Under the pieces are notes generated by a model. The model did no database searches and was not told the origin of the DNA. It worked only from the letters and a program-made list of their open reading frames with translations. From contig NZ_JAIUZR010000003.1 of NCBI RefSeq assembly GCF_020171465.1, positions 310,001 through 374,000 of the forward strand: a stretch of DNA of 64,000 bases. Reading direction: 5' to 3'. The stretch comes from Lutimonas saemankumensis. GTDB lineage: Bacteria; Bacteroidota; Bacteroidia; Flavobacteriales; Flavobacteriaceae. Positions 17,359-25,375 of this stretch are shown piece by piece. The position numbers and the translations under genes are program-made. The number at the start of each line of letters is the position of its first letter. The first letter of the stretch is position 1.

Positions 17359-18948
17359 ATGAGTAGTGAGGATATAGACGTTTTGGTTATTGGAGCAGGA
17401 GCTGCCGGGGCGGCTTTAACATGGCGTTTATCTTCAAAAGGTGTTAAAGTTGTTTGCCTGGAACAAGGTGGTTGGATAGACCCATCTACCTTTCCTTCCA
17501 TGAAGAACAATTATGAGACGCACCTCACTCGTGAGGGGGATTTTAATTTAAGCCCAAATCTTAGAAATCGACCAGAGGATTATCCGGTAACAACCGCAGG
17601 TGAAGACCCTCCCTTTATAATGATGTTCAATGCAGTGGGTGGATCAACGATTCACTGGCAAGGTATATTCCCAAGGTTTCATCCTTCAGATTTTAAGGTG
17701 AAAACGCTCGATGGTGTAGCTGATGACTGGCCCATTGATTATTGGGAACTTGAACCTTATTATAACCTGAACGATAGTATGATTGGAGTTTCCGGACTGG
17801 CAGGTGATCCGGCTAACCCTCCTCGATCAGCCAGGCAAATGCCTCCGCTTCCCATAGGTGTAATGGGTAAAACTCTTGCCAATGGGTTTGATAAATTGAA
17901 CTGGCACTGGTGGGTGTCGGACCAGGCCATCAATTCAAAACCATTTAATGACAGGTCGCAATGCATGCTGCATGGCAAATGTATGTTTGGATGCCCCATG
18001 GGAGCCAAGGTTTCCACCGACAGGACGTATTGGCCACTGGCCATCGCCAAAGGAGCAGAAGTTAGAACCTGGTCCAGGGTGAAAGAAATTACTGTGGATA
18101 AATTTGGAAGGGCCAAAGGAGCCATTTATTTTGATAGAGAAAACAAAATACATGAGGTCAAGGCAAAAGTAGTAGTAGTGTGCTGTAATGGGGTAGGGAC
18201 CCCTCGATTATTACTGAATTCCAAATCAAAACTTTTTCCAGATGGATTAGGCAATTCAAATGGCGTGGTCGGTAAATACTTTATGGTACATCCCACACAT
18301 TTTATCAATGGTGTTTTTGACGATGTTTTGGACAGCCATATTGGCCCAATGGGAAGTCCATTGTTTAGCCAGGAATTTTATGAAACCAATGATAAAAGAG
18401 GATTTAAAAGGGGCTATATGCTGATTGGAGAACGGACCTTTGGACCGCTGTTCCAATCACAATCAATCCCATGGGGAGAAAAGCATCATGAAGAATTCTC
18501 TAAAATATTTCCCCATCAGGCCGGATTGACAGTTGTGGTCGATGATCTCCCTGAGGAATCGAACAGGGTAACTTTAGATGACAGCAAGACGGATTCGAAT
18601 GGGATTTCTGCGGCAAAAGTAACCTATTCCCTTTCAGAAAATTCGAAGAAGATGCTCGCTCATGCTGCTGAAAAGGCAACTGAAGCACTTGAATCTGCCG
18701 GAGCAAAAAAAGTTATTGTTCCACCTCCGAGTAATTTGGCGCATTTAATGGGGACGGCACGTATGGGAACACATGAAAAGAATTCCGTGGTTAACGCCAA
18801 TAACCAGGTACATGGTGTTGATAATTTATTTATAGTGGATGGCAGTTCTTTCACTACGGGAGCGGGTGTAAACCCAACATCAACGATCATGGCACTGGCT
18901 TTGAGAGCTGCAGATAAAATCTGGGAAAGCAGGCAAAAATGGGGTTGA
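17359..18948 (+). CDS. GMC family oxidoreductase (FAD-dependent dehydrogenase subunit)
   Basis: Catalytic FAD subunit of a two- or three-part sugar/alcohol dehydrogenase. The dinucleotide-binding motif GAGAAG is at residues 12-17, followed by the usual acidic strand end LEQGG; the flavin-attachment GMC signature GGSTIHWQG, the Cys-rich insert CMLHGKCMFGCPMG and the C-terminal HLMGTARMGT plus GAGVNPTSTIMALALRAAD (His/Asn active-site region) are complete. No signal peptide is present, which fits co-export with the Tat-targeted subunit 3 just upstream. A cytochrome c subunit, normal for gluconate dehydrogenases, is absent, so the electron acceptor is unknown. Substrate not predictable. Confidence 0.9.
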   Translation: MSSEDIDVLVIGAGAAGAALTWRLSSKGVKVVCLEQGGWIDPSTFPSMKNNYETHLTREGDFNLSPNLRNRPEDYPVTTAGEDPPFIMMFNAVGGSTIHWQGIFPRFHPSDFKVKTLDGVADDWPIDYWELEPYYNLNDSMIGVSGLAGDPANPPRSARQMPPLPIGVMGKTLANGFDKLNWHWWVSDQAINSKPFNDRSQCMLHGKCMFGCPMGAKVSTDRTYWPLAIAKGAEVRTWSRVKEITVDKFGRAKGAIYFDRENKIHEVKAKVVVVCCNGVGTPRLLLNSKSKLFPDGLGNSNGVVGKYFMVHPTHFINGVFDDVLDSHIGPMGSPLFSQEFYETNDKRGFKRGYMLIGERTFGPLFQSQSIPWGEKHHEEFSKIFPHQAGLTVVVDDLPEESNRVTLDDSKTDSNGISAAKVTYSLSENSKKMLAHAAEKATEALESAGAKKVIVPPPSNLAHLMGTARMGTHEKNSVVNANNQVHGVDNLFIVDGSSFTTGAGVNPTSTIMALALRAADKIWESRQKWG

Positions 18949-19004
18949 AAAGTTACTTTAAATTGATTTTTTAAAATAATTCAAGTAAATAAGAGGCCAT
19001 AAAA

Positions 19005-20807
19005 ATGAAAATAAATTCACATAGATTGATCTATTTATTTGGGATAATTGCATCCTTTATTTCCGGATCTGTTTTGGCCCGGACAACGGATTCAGTCAAC
19101 ATTGACAGTTTGGTCTCTCAAGCAGTGTCAAATTCAGAAACCTCGATTTACGCCGGAAAATTTAAGGAAGCTGAGAGGTTTGTCGATGCTTCTAATTTTG
19201 AGAATATGGAAGGGTATGGGCCTCTGCATAAAATGCAGCTCACCATTCAGGAAATAAGAGTGAACGAATTTATGAACAGGTTGAATGCAAGATCAACAAA
19301 CTATTTGGAGAACCTGAAAAGATTAAAAGAATTGTCTCCCTATTCAAACGAGGTTCTACATCAGAACACTAAGGGTAAGTATTTTCTCAGTCTTTCACAA
19401 AATTACAACGCTATAGGATTATTGGATTCCGCTTCGGTATATGAAGAAAAGGCGATCTTAATTTTTAATGGGATCAATGACTTTGAGAAGATTGCAAGAA
19501 TAAGGGCGGGTATTATTTCGAGACTGCATAGTAAGTTGCTTGAAGCGGGAAAAAAGCAGGAGATAATTGAATTAATACCACGTTATGAGGAGGAGATTGA
19601 GTACAGTAGACGTTACAGTAAGTATGCATTGGCCTATAATACAAGGCATTTAGCACAAATTCACAGAAGACAGACACTTGATTTTTCAGAGGCTTTACGT
19701 TTGTTTAGAATCTCACTCGACCTACGGCTGGAGATCGGTTTTAAGCCCTTTCTTCCTCCTTCGTACTCATCACTGGGAGACGTTTATATGAAAATGGGTA
19801 AAAATGATGAAGCCCTGGATATGTATACCAGGTCAGCAGAATTGGCAGAAGAAATAGGGTTTGTTCGTTATCAGGTATATCCGAATATTCAAATGGGCGA
19901 TCTTTATCAAGATAAGGGCAATCCAGACAAGGCTATGAATTATTATACCAAAGCTCAAAACTTAAGCAAGAATAATGATTATTCCATTGGGGTTGTTGAG
20001 TCAACAGAAAGGATCCGAATGATTTCAGGTAAAGATCTCAATGAGAACGAAAATTTGAGGCTGCTCTACGTAGGGAATATGGGGGTTTTAATAGAGCATG
20101 ACAACAAAACGGTTTTAATTGACGGACTTCACAAGAGGTACAAACCTGCTTATGCCTTTCCCACAAATGGTATGATTGATTCCTTGCTTCATGCAAAATA
20201 TCCGGGATTTACCTCGATTGAACTTAATTTGGTTTCTCACTATCACCAGGACCATTTTGACCCTGATCTAACCTTGCGTTTCATGAGTGAGAATAATTCC
20301 TCCCTAACCATAGGGCCTGAGCAAGCAAAGAAGGAAATCGCTGTTTTGAAGGGAAGTAACAAAGAAACTCTGGCCCGGGTCAAAGTAACACCTTCCGATC
20401 ATCGAGTAAGGACATACGAGTTTCTGGGGATCGTCGTAAATTCAATCGATTGTAATCATACGTATCAGGCAAAGCATAAGGGAGTTCAAAATATCGCCCA
20501 TCTGGTCGATATAAACGGATACAAAATTTTGCACGTTGGAGATGCTGATTGGGAGATGGCTGCAGACGCATTGGATCAACTGAATTTGAAGGAATTGAAT
20601 ATTGATGTAGCCCTACTTCCGATCTGGATGTTGAACAATGAATCCTCGAAAAAAAATGTGAAGGAAATAATCAATCCTAAAAATGTGATTGCAAGTCATA
20701 TTGATCCCAGGTCTGGACGCGAATCGGTGAATAGGTTAAAGGTTAGATTTCCGGGTGCAACTGGGCTGGTAGAATTAAATGAGATCATAGAAATAGAGAA
20801 AAAATAG
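19005..20807 (+). CDS. secreted TPR protein fused to a metallo-beta-lactamase domain
   Basis: A 600-residue exported protein. After the signal peptide (FISGSVLA) roughly 300 residues are helical tetratricopeptide-like repeats (LGDVYMKMGKNDEALDMY; MGDLYQDKGNPDKAMNYY). From about residue 350 a metallo-beta-lactamase domain follows: YVGNMGVLIEHDNKTVLIDG, then the metal motif His412, His414, Asp416, His417 (SHYHQDH), and a later HVGDADWE strand. This domain resembles the UlaG/L-ascorbate lactonase-like branch. Combining a protein-interaction module with a hydrolase suggests a scaffolded enzyme; substrate and partner are unknown. The next hydrolase gene begins 4 nt downstream. Confidence 0.85.
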   Translation: MKINSHRLIYLFGIIASFISGSVLARTTDSVNIDSLVSQAVSNSETSIYAGKFKEAERFVDASNFENMEGYGPLHKMQLTIQEIRVNEFMNRLNARSTNYLENLKRLKELSPYSNEVLHQNTKGKYFLSLSQNYNAIGLLDSASVYEEKAILIFNGINDFEKIARIRAGIISRLHSKLLEAGKKQEIIELIPRYEEEIEYSRRYSKYALAYNTRHLAQIHRRQTLDFSEALRLFRISLDLRLEIGFKPFLPPSYSSLGDVYMKMGKNDEALDMYTRSAELAEEIGFVRYQVYPNIQMGDLYQDKGNPDKAMNYYTKAQNLSKNNDYSIGVVESTERIRMISGKDLNENENLRLLYVGNMGVLIEHDNKTVLIDGLHKRYKPAYAFPTNGMIDSLLHAKYPGFTSIELNLVSHYHQDHFDPDLTLRFMSENNSSLTIGPEQAKKEIAVLKGSNKETLARVKVTPSDHRVRTYEFLGIVVNSIDCNHTYQAKHKGVQNIAHLVDINGYKILHVGDADWEMAADALDQLNLKELNIDVALLPIWMLNNESSKKNVKEIINPKNVIASHIDPRSGRESVNRLKVRFPGATGLVELNEIIEIEKK

Positions 20808-20811
20808 ATAA

Positions 20812-21912
20812 ATGAAAATCAAAATAACAGCTTTGTTGATACTCTTGTTCGGTTCGGTATGTTTTGGACAAATAGAAATAATGAATGATTTTCAGCTGGG
20901 TGAATTCGGAGTAGGATTTAAAAACGAAAGAATTACGGATTTTTCAAGATCATTCGAACAGGATTACAGATCTGTACAACTATTTCTATGGTACCCGACA
21001 CAAGATCGATCTCAAAAAGCAATTCAATATGAACAATATTTTGGTTTCAATGATCCAGCAGGTAAATGGTCAGAGTCGGGTTCGATGAGTAAGAGAATAG
21101 ATAGTCTGGTGCCAATGGAAGTAAAGAAACTTAACGAAGTAAATAATCTTCCCGTGGAGCTATCTAAATATAAAATGCTAAAGACAATAGCTCAGATTGA
21201 GGCCCCGGTTGTGGCAGGACAGTTTCCTTTACTGCTATTCGCTCCCGGGGGTAATACTTCGAGTCAATTGCATTCCGTTATCTGCGAGTATCTTGCCAGT
21301 CACGGGTATATTGTGGCCAGTTTCCCATCGCTCGGAAATACAAGTTCTCAAAAATGGCCATTTAATCAGGTTGGATTGAACCTGCAGATCGATGATATGT
21401 CTCTGGTTATCAATCATCTTAAACAGAATATGAGCCAGGTCAATATTGATAAAACAGGTTTGATAGCCTGGAGCGTCGGAGGGGTGTCACAGGGAATATA
21501 TAGCATGAAAAATTCGAATATTGATATGTTTATCAGTCTTGATTCCGGCCTCGGCAGGGTTTACGGTGTAAATATGCTTAAGGAATCACCTTATTTTAAT
21601 TACGCTAATTTTCAAATTCCTTATTTACATCTGACGGGTGATCAACCCGAAACGTACAAGGTGGAAAGAAGTTCTGAATTTTATGATTCCATACCCTCCG
21701 TCAACAAACATTCATTGGTTATCAAAGAGTTTGCTCATCAGCATTTTCCATCACAGCTCGGTATTATTCCGGCACTGGCTTCGGATCCAATGGATAAGAA
21801 GATCGTAGATGCCTATAAAAGAATGTGTCGTCTGGTACTTGTTTTTTCTAATAGGCATCTTAAAAACAGTGGAGCGGCCGATAAGGAATGGATGAAATTG
21901 ATAAAAAATTAA
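20812..21912 (+). CDS. secreted alpha/beta hydrolase (PAF-acetylhydrolase/dienelactone-like)
   Basis: Exported hydrolase (signal MKIKITALLILLFGSVCFGQ). Blocks LFLWYPTQD, FPLLLFAPGGNTS, LASHGYIVASFPSLG and the nucleophile elbow AWSVGG follow the layout of platelet-activating-factor acetylhydrolase-like enzymes; FISLDSGLG and the late FAHQHFPS supply the acid and base regions. The elbow lacks the first Gly of GxSxG, which is tolerated in this family. It probably cleaves short esters or lactones. Four nt from the TPR-MBL gene, so the two are almost certainly co-transcribed. A membrane-bound relative lies at 25.4 kb. Confidence 0.75.
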   Translation: MKIKITALLILLFGSVCFGQIEIMNDFQLGEFGVGFKNERITDFSRSFEQDYRSVQLFLWYPTQDRSQKAIQYEQYFGFNDPAGKWSESGSMSKRIDSLVPMEVKKLNEVNNLPVELSKYKMLKTIAQIEAPVVAGQFPLLLFAPGGNTSSQLHSVICEYLASHGYIVASFPSLGNTSSQKWPFNQVGLNLQIDDMSLVINHLKQNMSQVNIDKTGLIAWSVGGVSQGIYSMKNSNIDMFISLDSGLGRVYGVNMLKESPYFNYANFQIPYLHLTGDQPETYKVERSSEFYDSIPSVNKHSLVIKEFAHQHFPSQLGIIPALASDPMDKKIVDAYKRMCRLVLVFSNRHLKNSGAADKEWMKLIKN

Positions 21913-22003
21913 AGAAGAAACGCTATGGATTTACAAGAAGATTTTAAAATGGTCGTTACTTGTGAATCCTATATTCAATGAATATCAACTAAACCTTACT
22001 ATT

Positions 22004-22978
22004 ATGAAAAAATTTAAATTCTTAATGCAAACTAAACATTTTAACAAATTGATTATCCTATTTTTACCAGGAATTTTGATAATTCAATCATGTAAAAAGG
22101 ATCAGAAAACTACTGAACCTGAGATGGTTGAATCAGAAAAGGAGTCGGTAGTAGAAATTATTACCGAGAACATGGATTTTCAAATGTCAGATACCATTTC
22201 TTCGGGCTGGAATACGTTTCGCTACAAGAACCTATCTCCGCAAACACACTTTTTTCTTATCGACAAGTATCCTGAGGGCAAAACATCGGAAGATGCTGAA
22301 AAAGTGGTGGGCCCCGTGTTTGACAGTGCCATGAAATTAATTATGGAGGGAAAAACGGAAGAAGGTTATGCTGAATTTGAGAAGCTCCCGGAATGGTTTG
22401 GTGAAGTTGTTTTTATGGGAGGTTCGGGTTTACTCTCTCCAAATCAGGTAGGTGAAACCACGCTTCATTTAAAACCCGGGAAATATATTGTTGAGTGCTA
22501 TGTCAAAATGAGCAATGGGGTTTTCCATACCTCTATGGGCATGACAAAGGATATTGAGGTAACCAAGAATGATTCGGGTCATAAGGAGTTAAGTGCTGAT
22601 ATTGATATCACTGTTTCCAGTACTGAGGGAATCGTCTTTAATGACTCAATTAGCCCGGGAGAGCATACTTTTTCTGTTTTCTTTAAAGATCAGATTGTCC
22701 ATGAAAATTTTGTCGGGCATGATATAAATCTTGTTCGGATCGATGGCAATTCTGACCTGAAGGTATTGGAAAATTGGATGAACTGGGCGGATCCTAAGGG
22801 ATTAATTGAACCTGCTCCTCAAGGATTTACGTTCATGGGAGGTGTCAATGATATGCCACAGGGAAATAAGGGCTATTTTACGGCAAGCCTGGAACCAGGG
22901 ACTTATGCTTTAATTTCAGAGGTTCCCAATGCTTCAACCAAAAACATGTTGAAAACATTTATTGTGTTAAATGACTAA
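22004..22978 (+). CDS. lipoprotein with two cupredoxin-like repeats
   Basis: Function unknown. A lipobox-type N-terminus (LIIQSCKKD) is followed by two related ~140-residue halves. Each starts with a strand and SSGWNTFRYKN or SPGEHTFSVFFKD, contains a helical insert, a FMGG segment (VVFMGGSGLLSP / FTFMGGVNDMPQG) and a L-x-P-G-x-Y strand (LKPGKYIVECY / LEPGTYALISE). The topology resembles plastocyanin-like cupredoxin domains, but no Cys-His-Met copper set is evident in the usual place. ATG 22004 is chosen over an in-frame ATG at 21962 because it sets a normal signal length. Confidence 0.65.
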   Translation: MKKFKFLMQTKHFNKLIILFLPGILIIQSCKKDQKTTEPEMVESEKESVVEIITENMDFQMSDTISSGWNTFRYKNLSPQTHFFLIDKYPEGKTSEDAEKVVGPVFDSAMKLIMEGKTEEGYAEFEKLPEWFGEVVFMGGSGLLSPNQVGETTLHLKPGKYIVECYVKMSNGVFHTSMGMTKDIEVTKNDSGHKELSADIDITVSSTEGIVFNDSISPGEHTFSVFFKDQIVHENFVGHDINLVRIDGNSDLKVLENWMNWADPKGLIEPAPQGFTFMGGVNDMPQGNKGYFTASLEPGTYALISEVPNASTKNMLKTFIVLND

Positions 22979-22990
22979 TTGAAGAACATA

Positions 22991-23035
22991 TGTTACAAAT
23001 GGTTTTGATGTCTGATTGATCAAAATTTTGTAACA
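22991..23035 (+). repeat. strong imperfect hairpin between cupredoxin-like and S41 genes
   Basis: TGTTACAAA (22991-22999) pairs with TTTGTAACA (23027-23035), and TTTTGAT (23003-23009) with ATCAAAA (23019-23025), with a small internal bulge and a 9-nt loop. It begins 13 nt after the stop codon. No T tract follows, so it is either a weak bidirectional terminator, an mRNA 3'-end structure or a remnant of an inverted-repeat element. Confidence 0.6.
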
Positions 23036-23077
23036 AAATAAGATGAGGTGAGTCAAATTGAAAAATTCAATTAGAAA

Positions 23078-24496
23078 ATGAAGCAATTGACTCTACTTTT
23101 ACTTACTATCCTTGTTTATTCTTGTCAAAATCCCTCATCTAATAAAAAGGATGAAGCACTTAATCGAGACCTGATCAGTGTTACGGACAGCATATCACAA
23201 TTAATGTCCATGTTCCATTACAATCCAGAGGAGTTGAAGACAGAACAATATTTTGAACTGGAAGAAAAAGTTCTGGCTCTGGCTAAATCTGCTAAGACTA
23301 ATCAAGAGTTTGTAAACGGGTTCAACGCAGTTTGGAGCGAGGGGCCGTTTTCTCATGTTAGGTTGAGTATGGCAGAGAGGAGTGCCGAGGAGATGGCTGA
23401 TTTTATCGACAGCATCAGAGTAGGGGAACAGAGTGTTTCGCTGGATTGGATCGACAAAAATGCTATTCTTACGGTCTCAACCATGACCGGTGTGGATACA
23501 AAAGAACGTGTTTTTCAGGCTTACAGGGATATTGATAAGAACAATGCCCAATCTCTAATCATAGATCTTAGAAAGAACAAAGGAGGGACCTTTGCAGGAG
23601 TTCCCCTTATCGGGCATATTCTGAGCGATTCCGTTGATGCCGGTGTATTCGTATCCCGGAAGTGGTGGGAGAATAACTCACGGGCACCACAGTTATCTGA
23701 TGGTGAGGGATTAAGTTCCTGGCATGGCTGGTCCATTAAAACATTTTGGAAGGACGTTCAGCAGGAGCCTTTAACTCGCGTGAAGTTTGGACCGATGAAT
23801 CCTCACTTTGAAGGCCCCGTTTATGTATTAATTAGCACGGAAACAGCCAGTGCTGCTGAGTTTGCCGTTGATGCATTGGCAAGGGAGAAGAAAGTGACCA
23901 TCATCGGTGAAACATCGGCTGGGGAAATGTTGTCACAAAAAATGTATGATTTGCCCAATGGTTTTCAATTATCAGTTCCTATTGCCGAATATTATTCGAG
24001 CCGAATCGGTCGAATTGAAGGGAAGGGTGTTAAGCCCGATATTCAAATCGATCAACGCGTCGCTTTGGATCTTGCCCTATCTATCATTAATGAAGAAAAA
24101 CTGGAAGATGTTATTCCTAAATTAGAAGCGAAGCTGGACGAGATGGACGTAGAACCGTTTTCAGGGGAGAAACTGTATTTGTTTGGAAGTATGAACGACT
24201 GGGGTAAAAAATGGAATGACACCCCGGAATTTACCTATAAAGGGAACGGAGTTTTTGAAACGGTAACTACTTTTCAGAAGGGTAACTATGAGTTTAAAAT
24301 TGCTCCCATGAGCTGGGATTTTGATTTTGGGGCAAATTCCTCAAAGCAAAACGTTTCAGTCGGAAAGAAGACTTCTTTGGTCAGAGTACCTGGCAGCAGT
24401 AACCTAATGATAAATGTTGAGGATGAAGTAAAATTGAAATTTACGCTGGATGTTCGTAATGAAAAGGCTGAGACCTTAATTGTTTCAAAGATTTAA
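23078..24496 (+). CDS. S41 family peptidase lipoprotein with C-terminal carbohydrate-binding-like domain
   Basis: Serine peptidase of the tail-specific/C-terminal-processing S41 clan, lipid-anchored (LVYSCQN). The catalytic domain shows LIIDLRKNKGG, the nucleophile Ser258 in ETASAAEFA and the following IIGETSAGEM; no PDZ domain is seen between, so it belongs to the short IRBP/tricorn-like type. From about residue 355 an added beta-sandwich begins with LYLFGSMNDWG and KGNGVFETV, the pattern of glycogen-binding/CBM48-like or SusE-type modules. This pairing of peptidase and sugar-binding-like module suggests action on glycoproteins or at polysaccharide surfaces. Confidence 0.8.
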   Translation: MKQLTLLLLTILVYSCQNPSSNKKDEALNRDLISVTDSISQLMSMFHYNPEELKTEQYFELEEKVLALAKSAKTNQEFVNGFNAVWSEGPFSHVRLSMAERSAEEMADFIDSIRVGEQSVSLDWIDKNAILTVSTMTGVDTKERVFQAYRDIDKNNAQSLIIDLRKNKGGTFAGVPLIGHILSDSVDAGVFVSRKWWENNSRAPQLSDGEGLSSWHGWSIKTFWKDVQQEPLTRVKFGPMNPHFEGPVYVLISTETASAAEFAVDALAREKKVTIIGETSAGEMLSQKMYDLPNGFQLSVPIAEYYSSRIGRIEGKGVKPDIQIDQRVALDLALSIINEEKLEDVIPKLEAKLDEMDVEPFSGEKLYLFGSMNDWGKKWNDTPEFTYKGNGVFETVTTFQKGNYEFKIAPMSWDFDFGANSSKQNVSVGKKTSLVRVPGSSNLMINVEDEVKLKFTLDVRNEKAETLIVSKI

Positions 24497-24669
24497 ATGT
24501 GATCGTTATTGTTAAATCTTTCAAGAATAATGTTAGGATACGCTGTTTAAATTAGAGTATAAATAAAATTTCGAATACAAAGAGTAACTGTCAATTATTG
24601 ATTTGTTTCTTTTTAAATAATAGGGTTAGGACAGGTTTAAGAGGAACTTTTTAGAACAATTCATAAAAT

Positions 24670-25215
24670 ATGAAATCAGAAGTATTTCTGGCGGATTTGG
24701 TTGAGATGACCCAGGACATTTTAACGCGTACCGAAAAGTTTTTGGATCTTTCGGAAGAAGCGTTGAATTTTAAACAGGATAAAGATAAATGGAGTGCTTT
24801 GGAGTGCCTGAAACATTTGAATATTTGTGGCGCATTCTATATCGCAGAGATCAGGAACTCCATACAGAAATCCAAAAGATCCGGGGAGACTCAATTCAGA
24901 AGTGGATGGTTTGGAAACTTTTTTGCCAAAAGCATGCTTCCTGATGAAAAAATGAAAAAAGTCAAAACCTTTAAATCGATGAACCCGGTCAAAAGCAAAC
25001 TGGATAAATCCGTACTTGAAGAGTTTCGAAATCAACAAAATTCTTTACTTGAGTTGTTGGAACAAGCTAATGGAGTAAGCCTGACAGCTAATAAGACAGG
25101 TATTTATGTTTCTAAATGGATTAGAATCAGATTGGGCGATTCTTTTAGGGTTGTAATCTACCATAATTTGAGACATATCATTCAGGCTGAGAGAGCAATC
25201 CGTAAAACAAACTAA
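24670..25215 (+). CDS. DinB family protein
   Basis: Four-helix-bundle protein of the DinB/YfiT superfamily, often metal-dependent thiol transferases. The 181-residue chain begins with a helix containing LVEMTQDILTRTEKFLDLS, then WSALECLKHLN (first metal-ligand His) and ends VVIYHNLRHIIQAERAI with the second and third His positions, the usual three-His metal site. No signal peptide, so cytoplasmic. It is preceded by a 173-nt gap with no gene and no clear promoter match and is not linked closely to neighbours. Substrate unknown. Confidence 0.8.
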   Translation: MKSEVFLADLVEMTQDILTRTEKFLDLSEEALNFKQDKDKWSALECLKHLNICGAFYIAEIRNSIQKSKRSGETQFRSGWFGNFFAKSMLPDEKMKKVKTFKSMNPVKSKLDKSVLEEFRNQQNSLLELLEQANGVSLTANKTGIYVSKWIRIRLGDSFRVVIYHNLRHIIQAERAIRKTN

Positions 25216-25375
25216 AAATCTGGTAAATTTATTAAGAAGGATCTTCAGAATTAACATTGGTTTGCAGATGATACAATTTTTCAGGGGTATTTTACAGGTT
25301 TTGATAGGGATATGACCTTGTGCAATTGTTTTGTTGTATTGAAATTTGTTATCAACAACTTAAAAATCAAAACAC

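Noticed and set aside
21925-21981. An 18-codon mini open frame beginning MDLQEDFKMVV
   Set aside because: Too short and without a Shine-Dalgarno-like or promoter context to claim as a gene.
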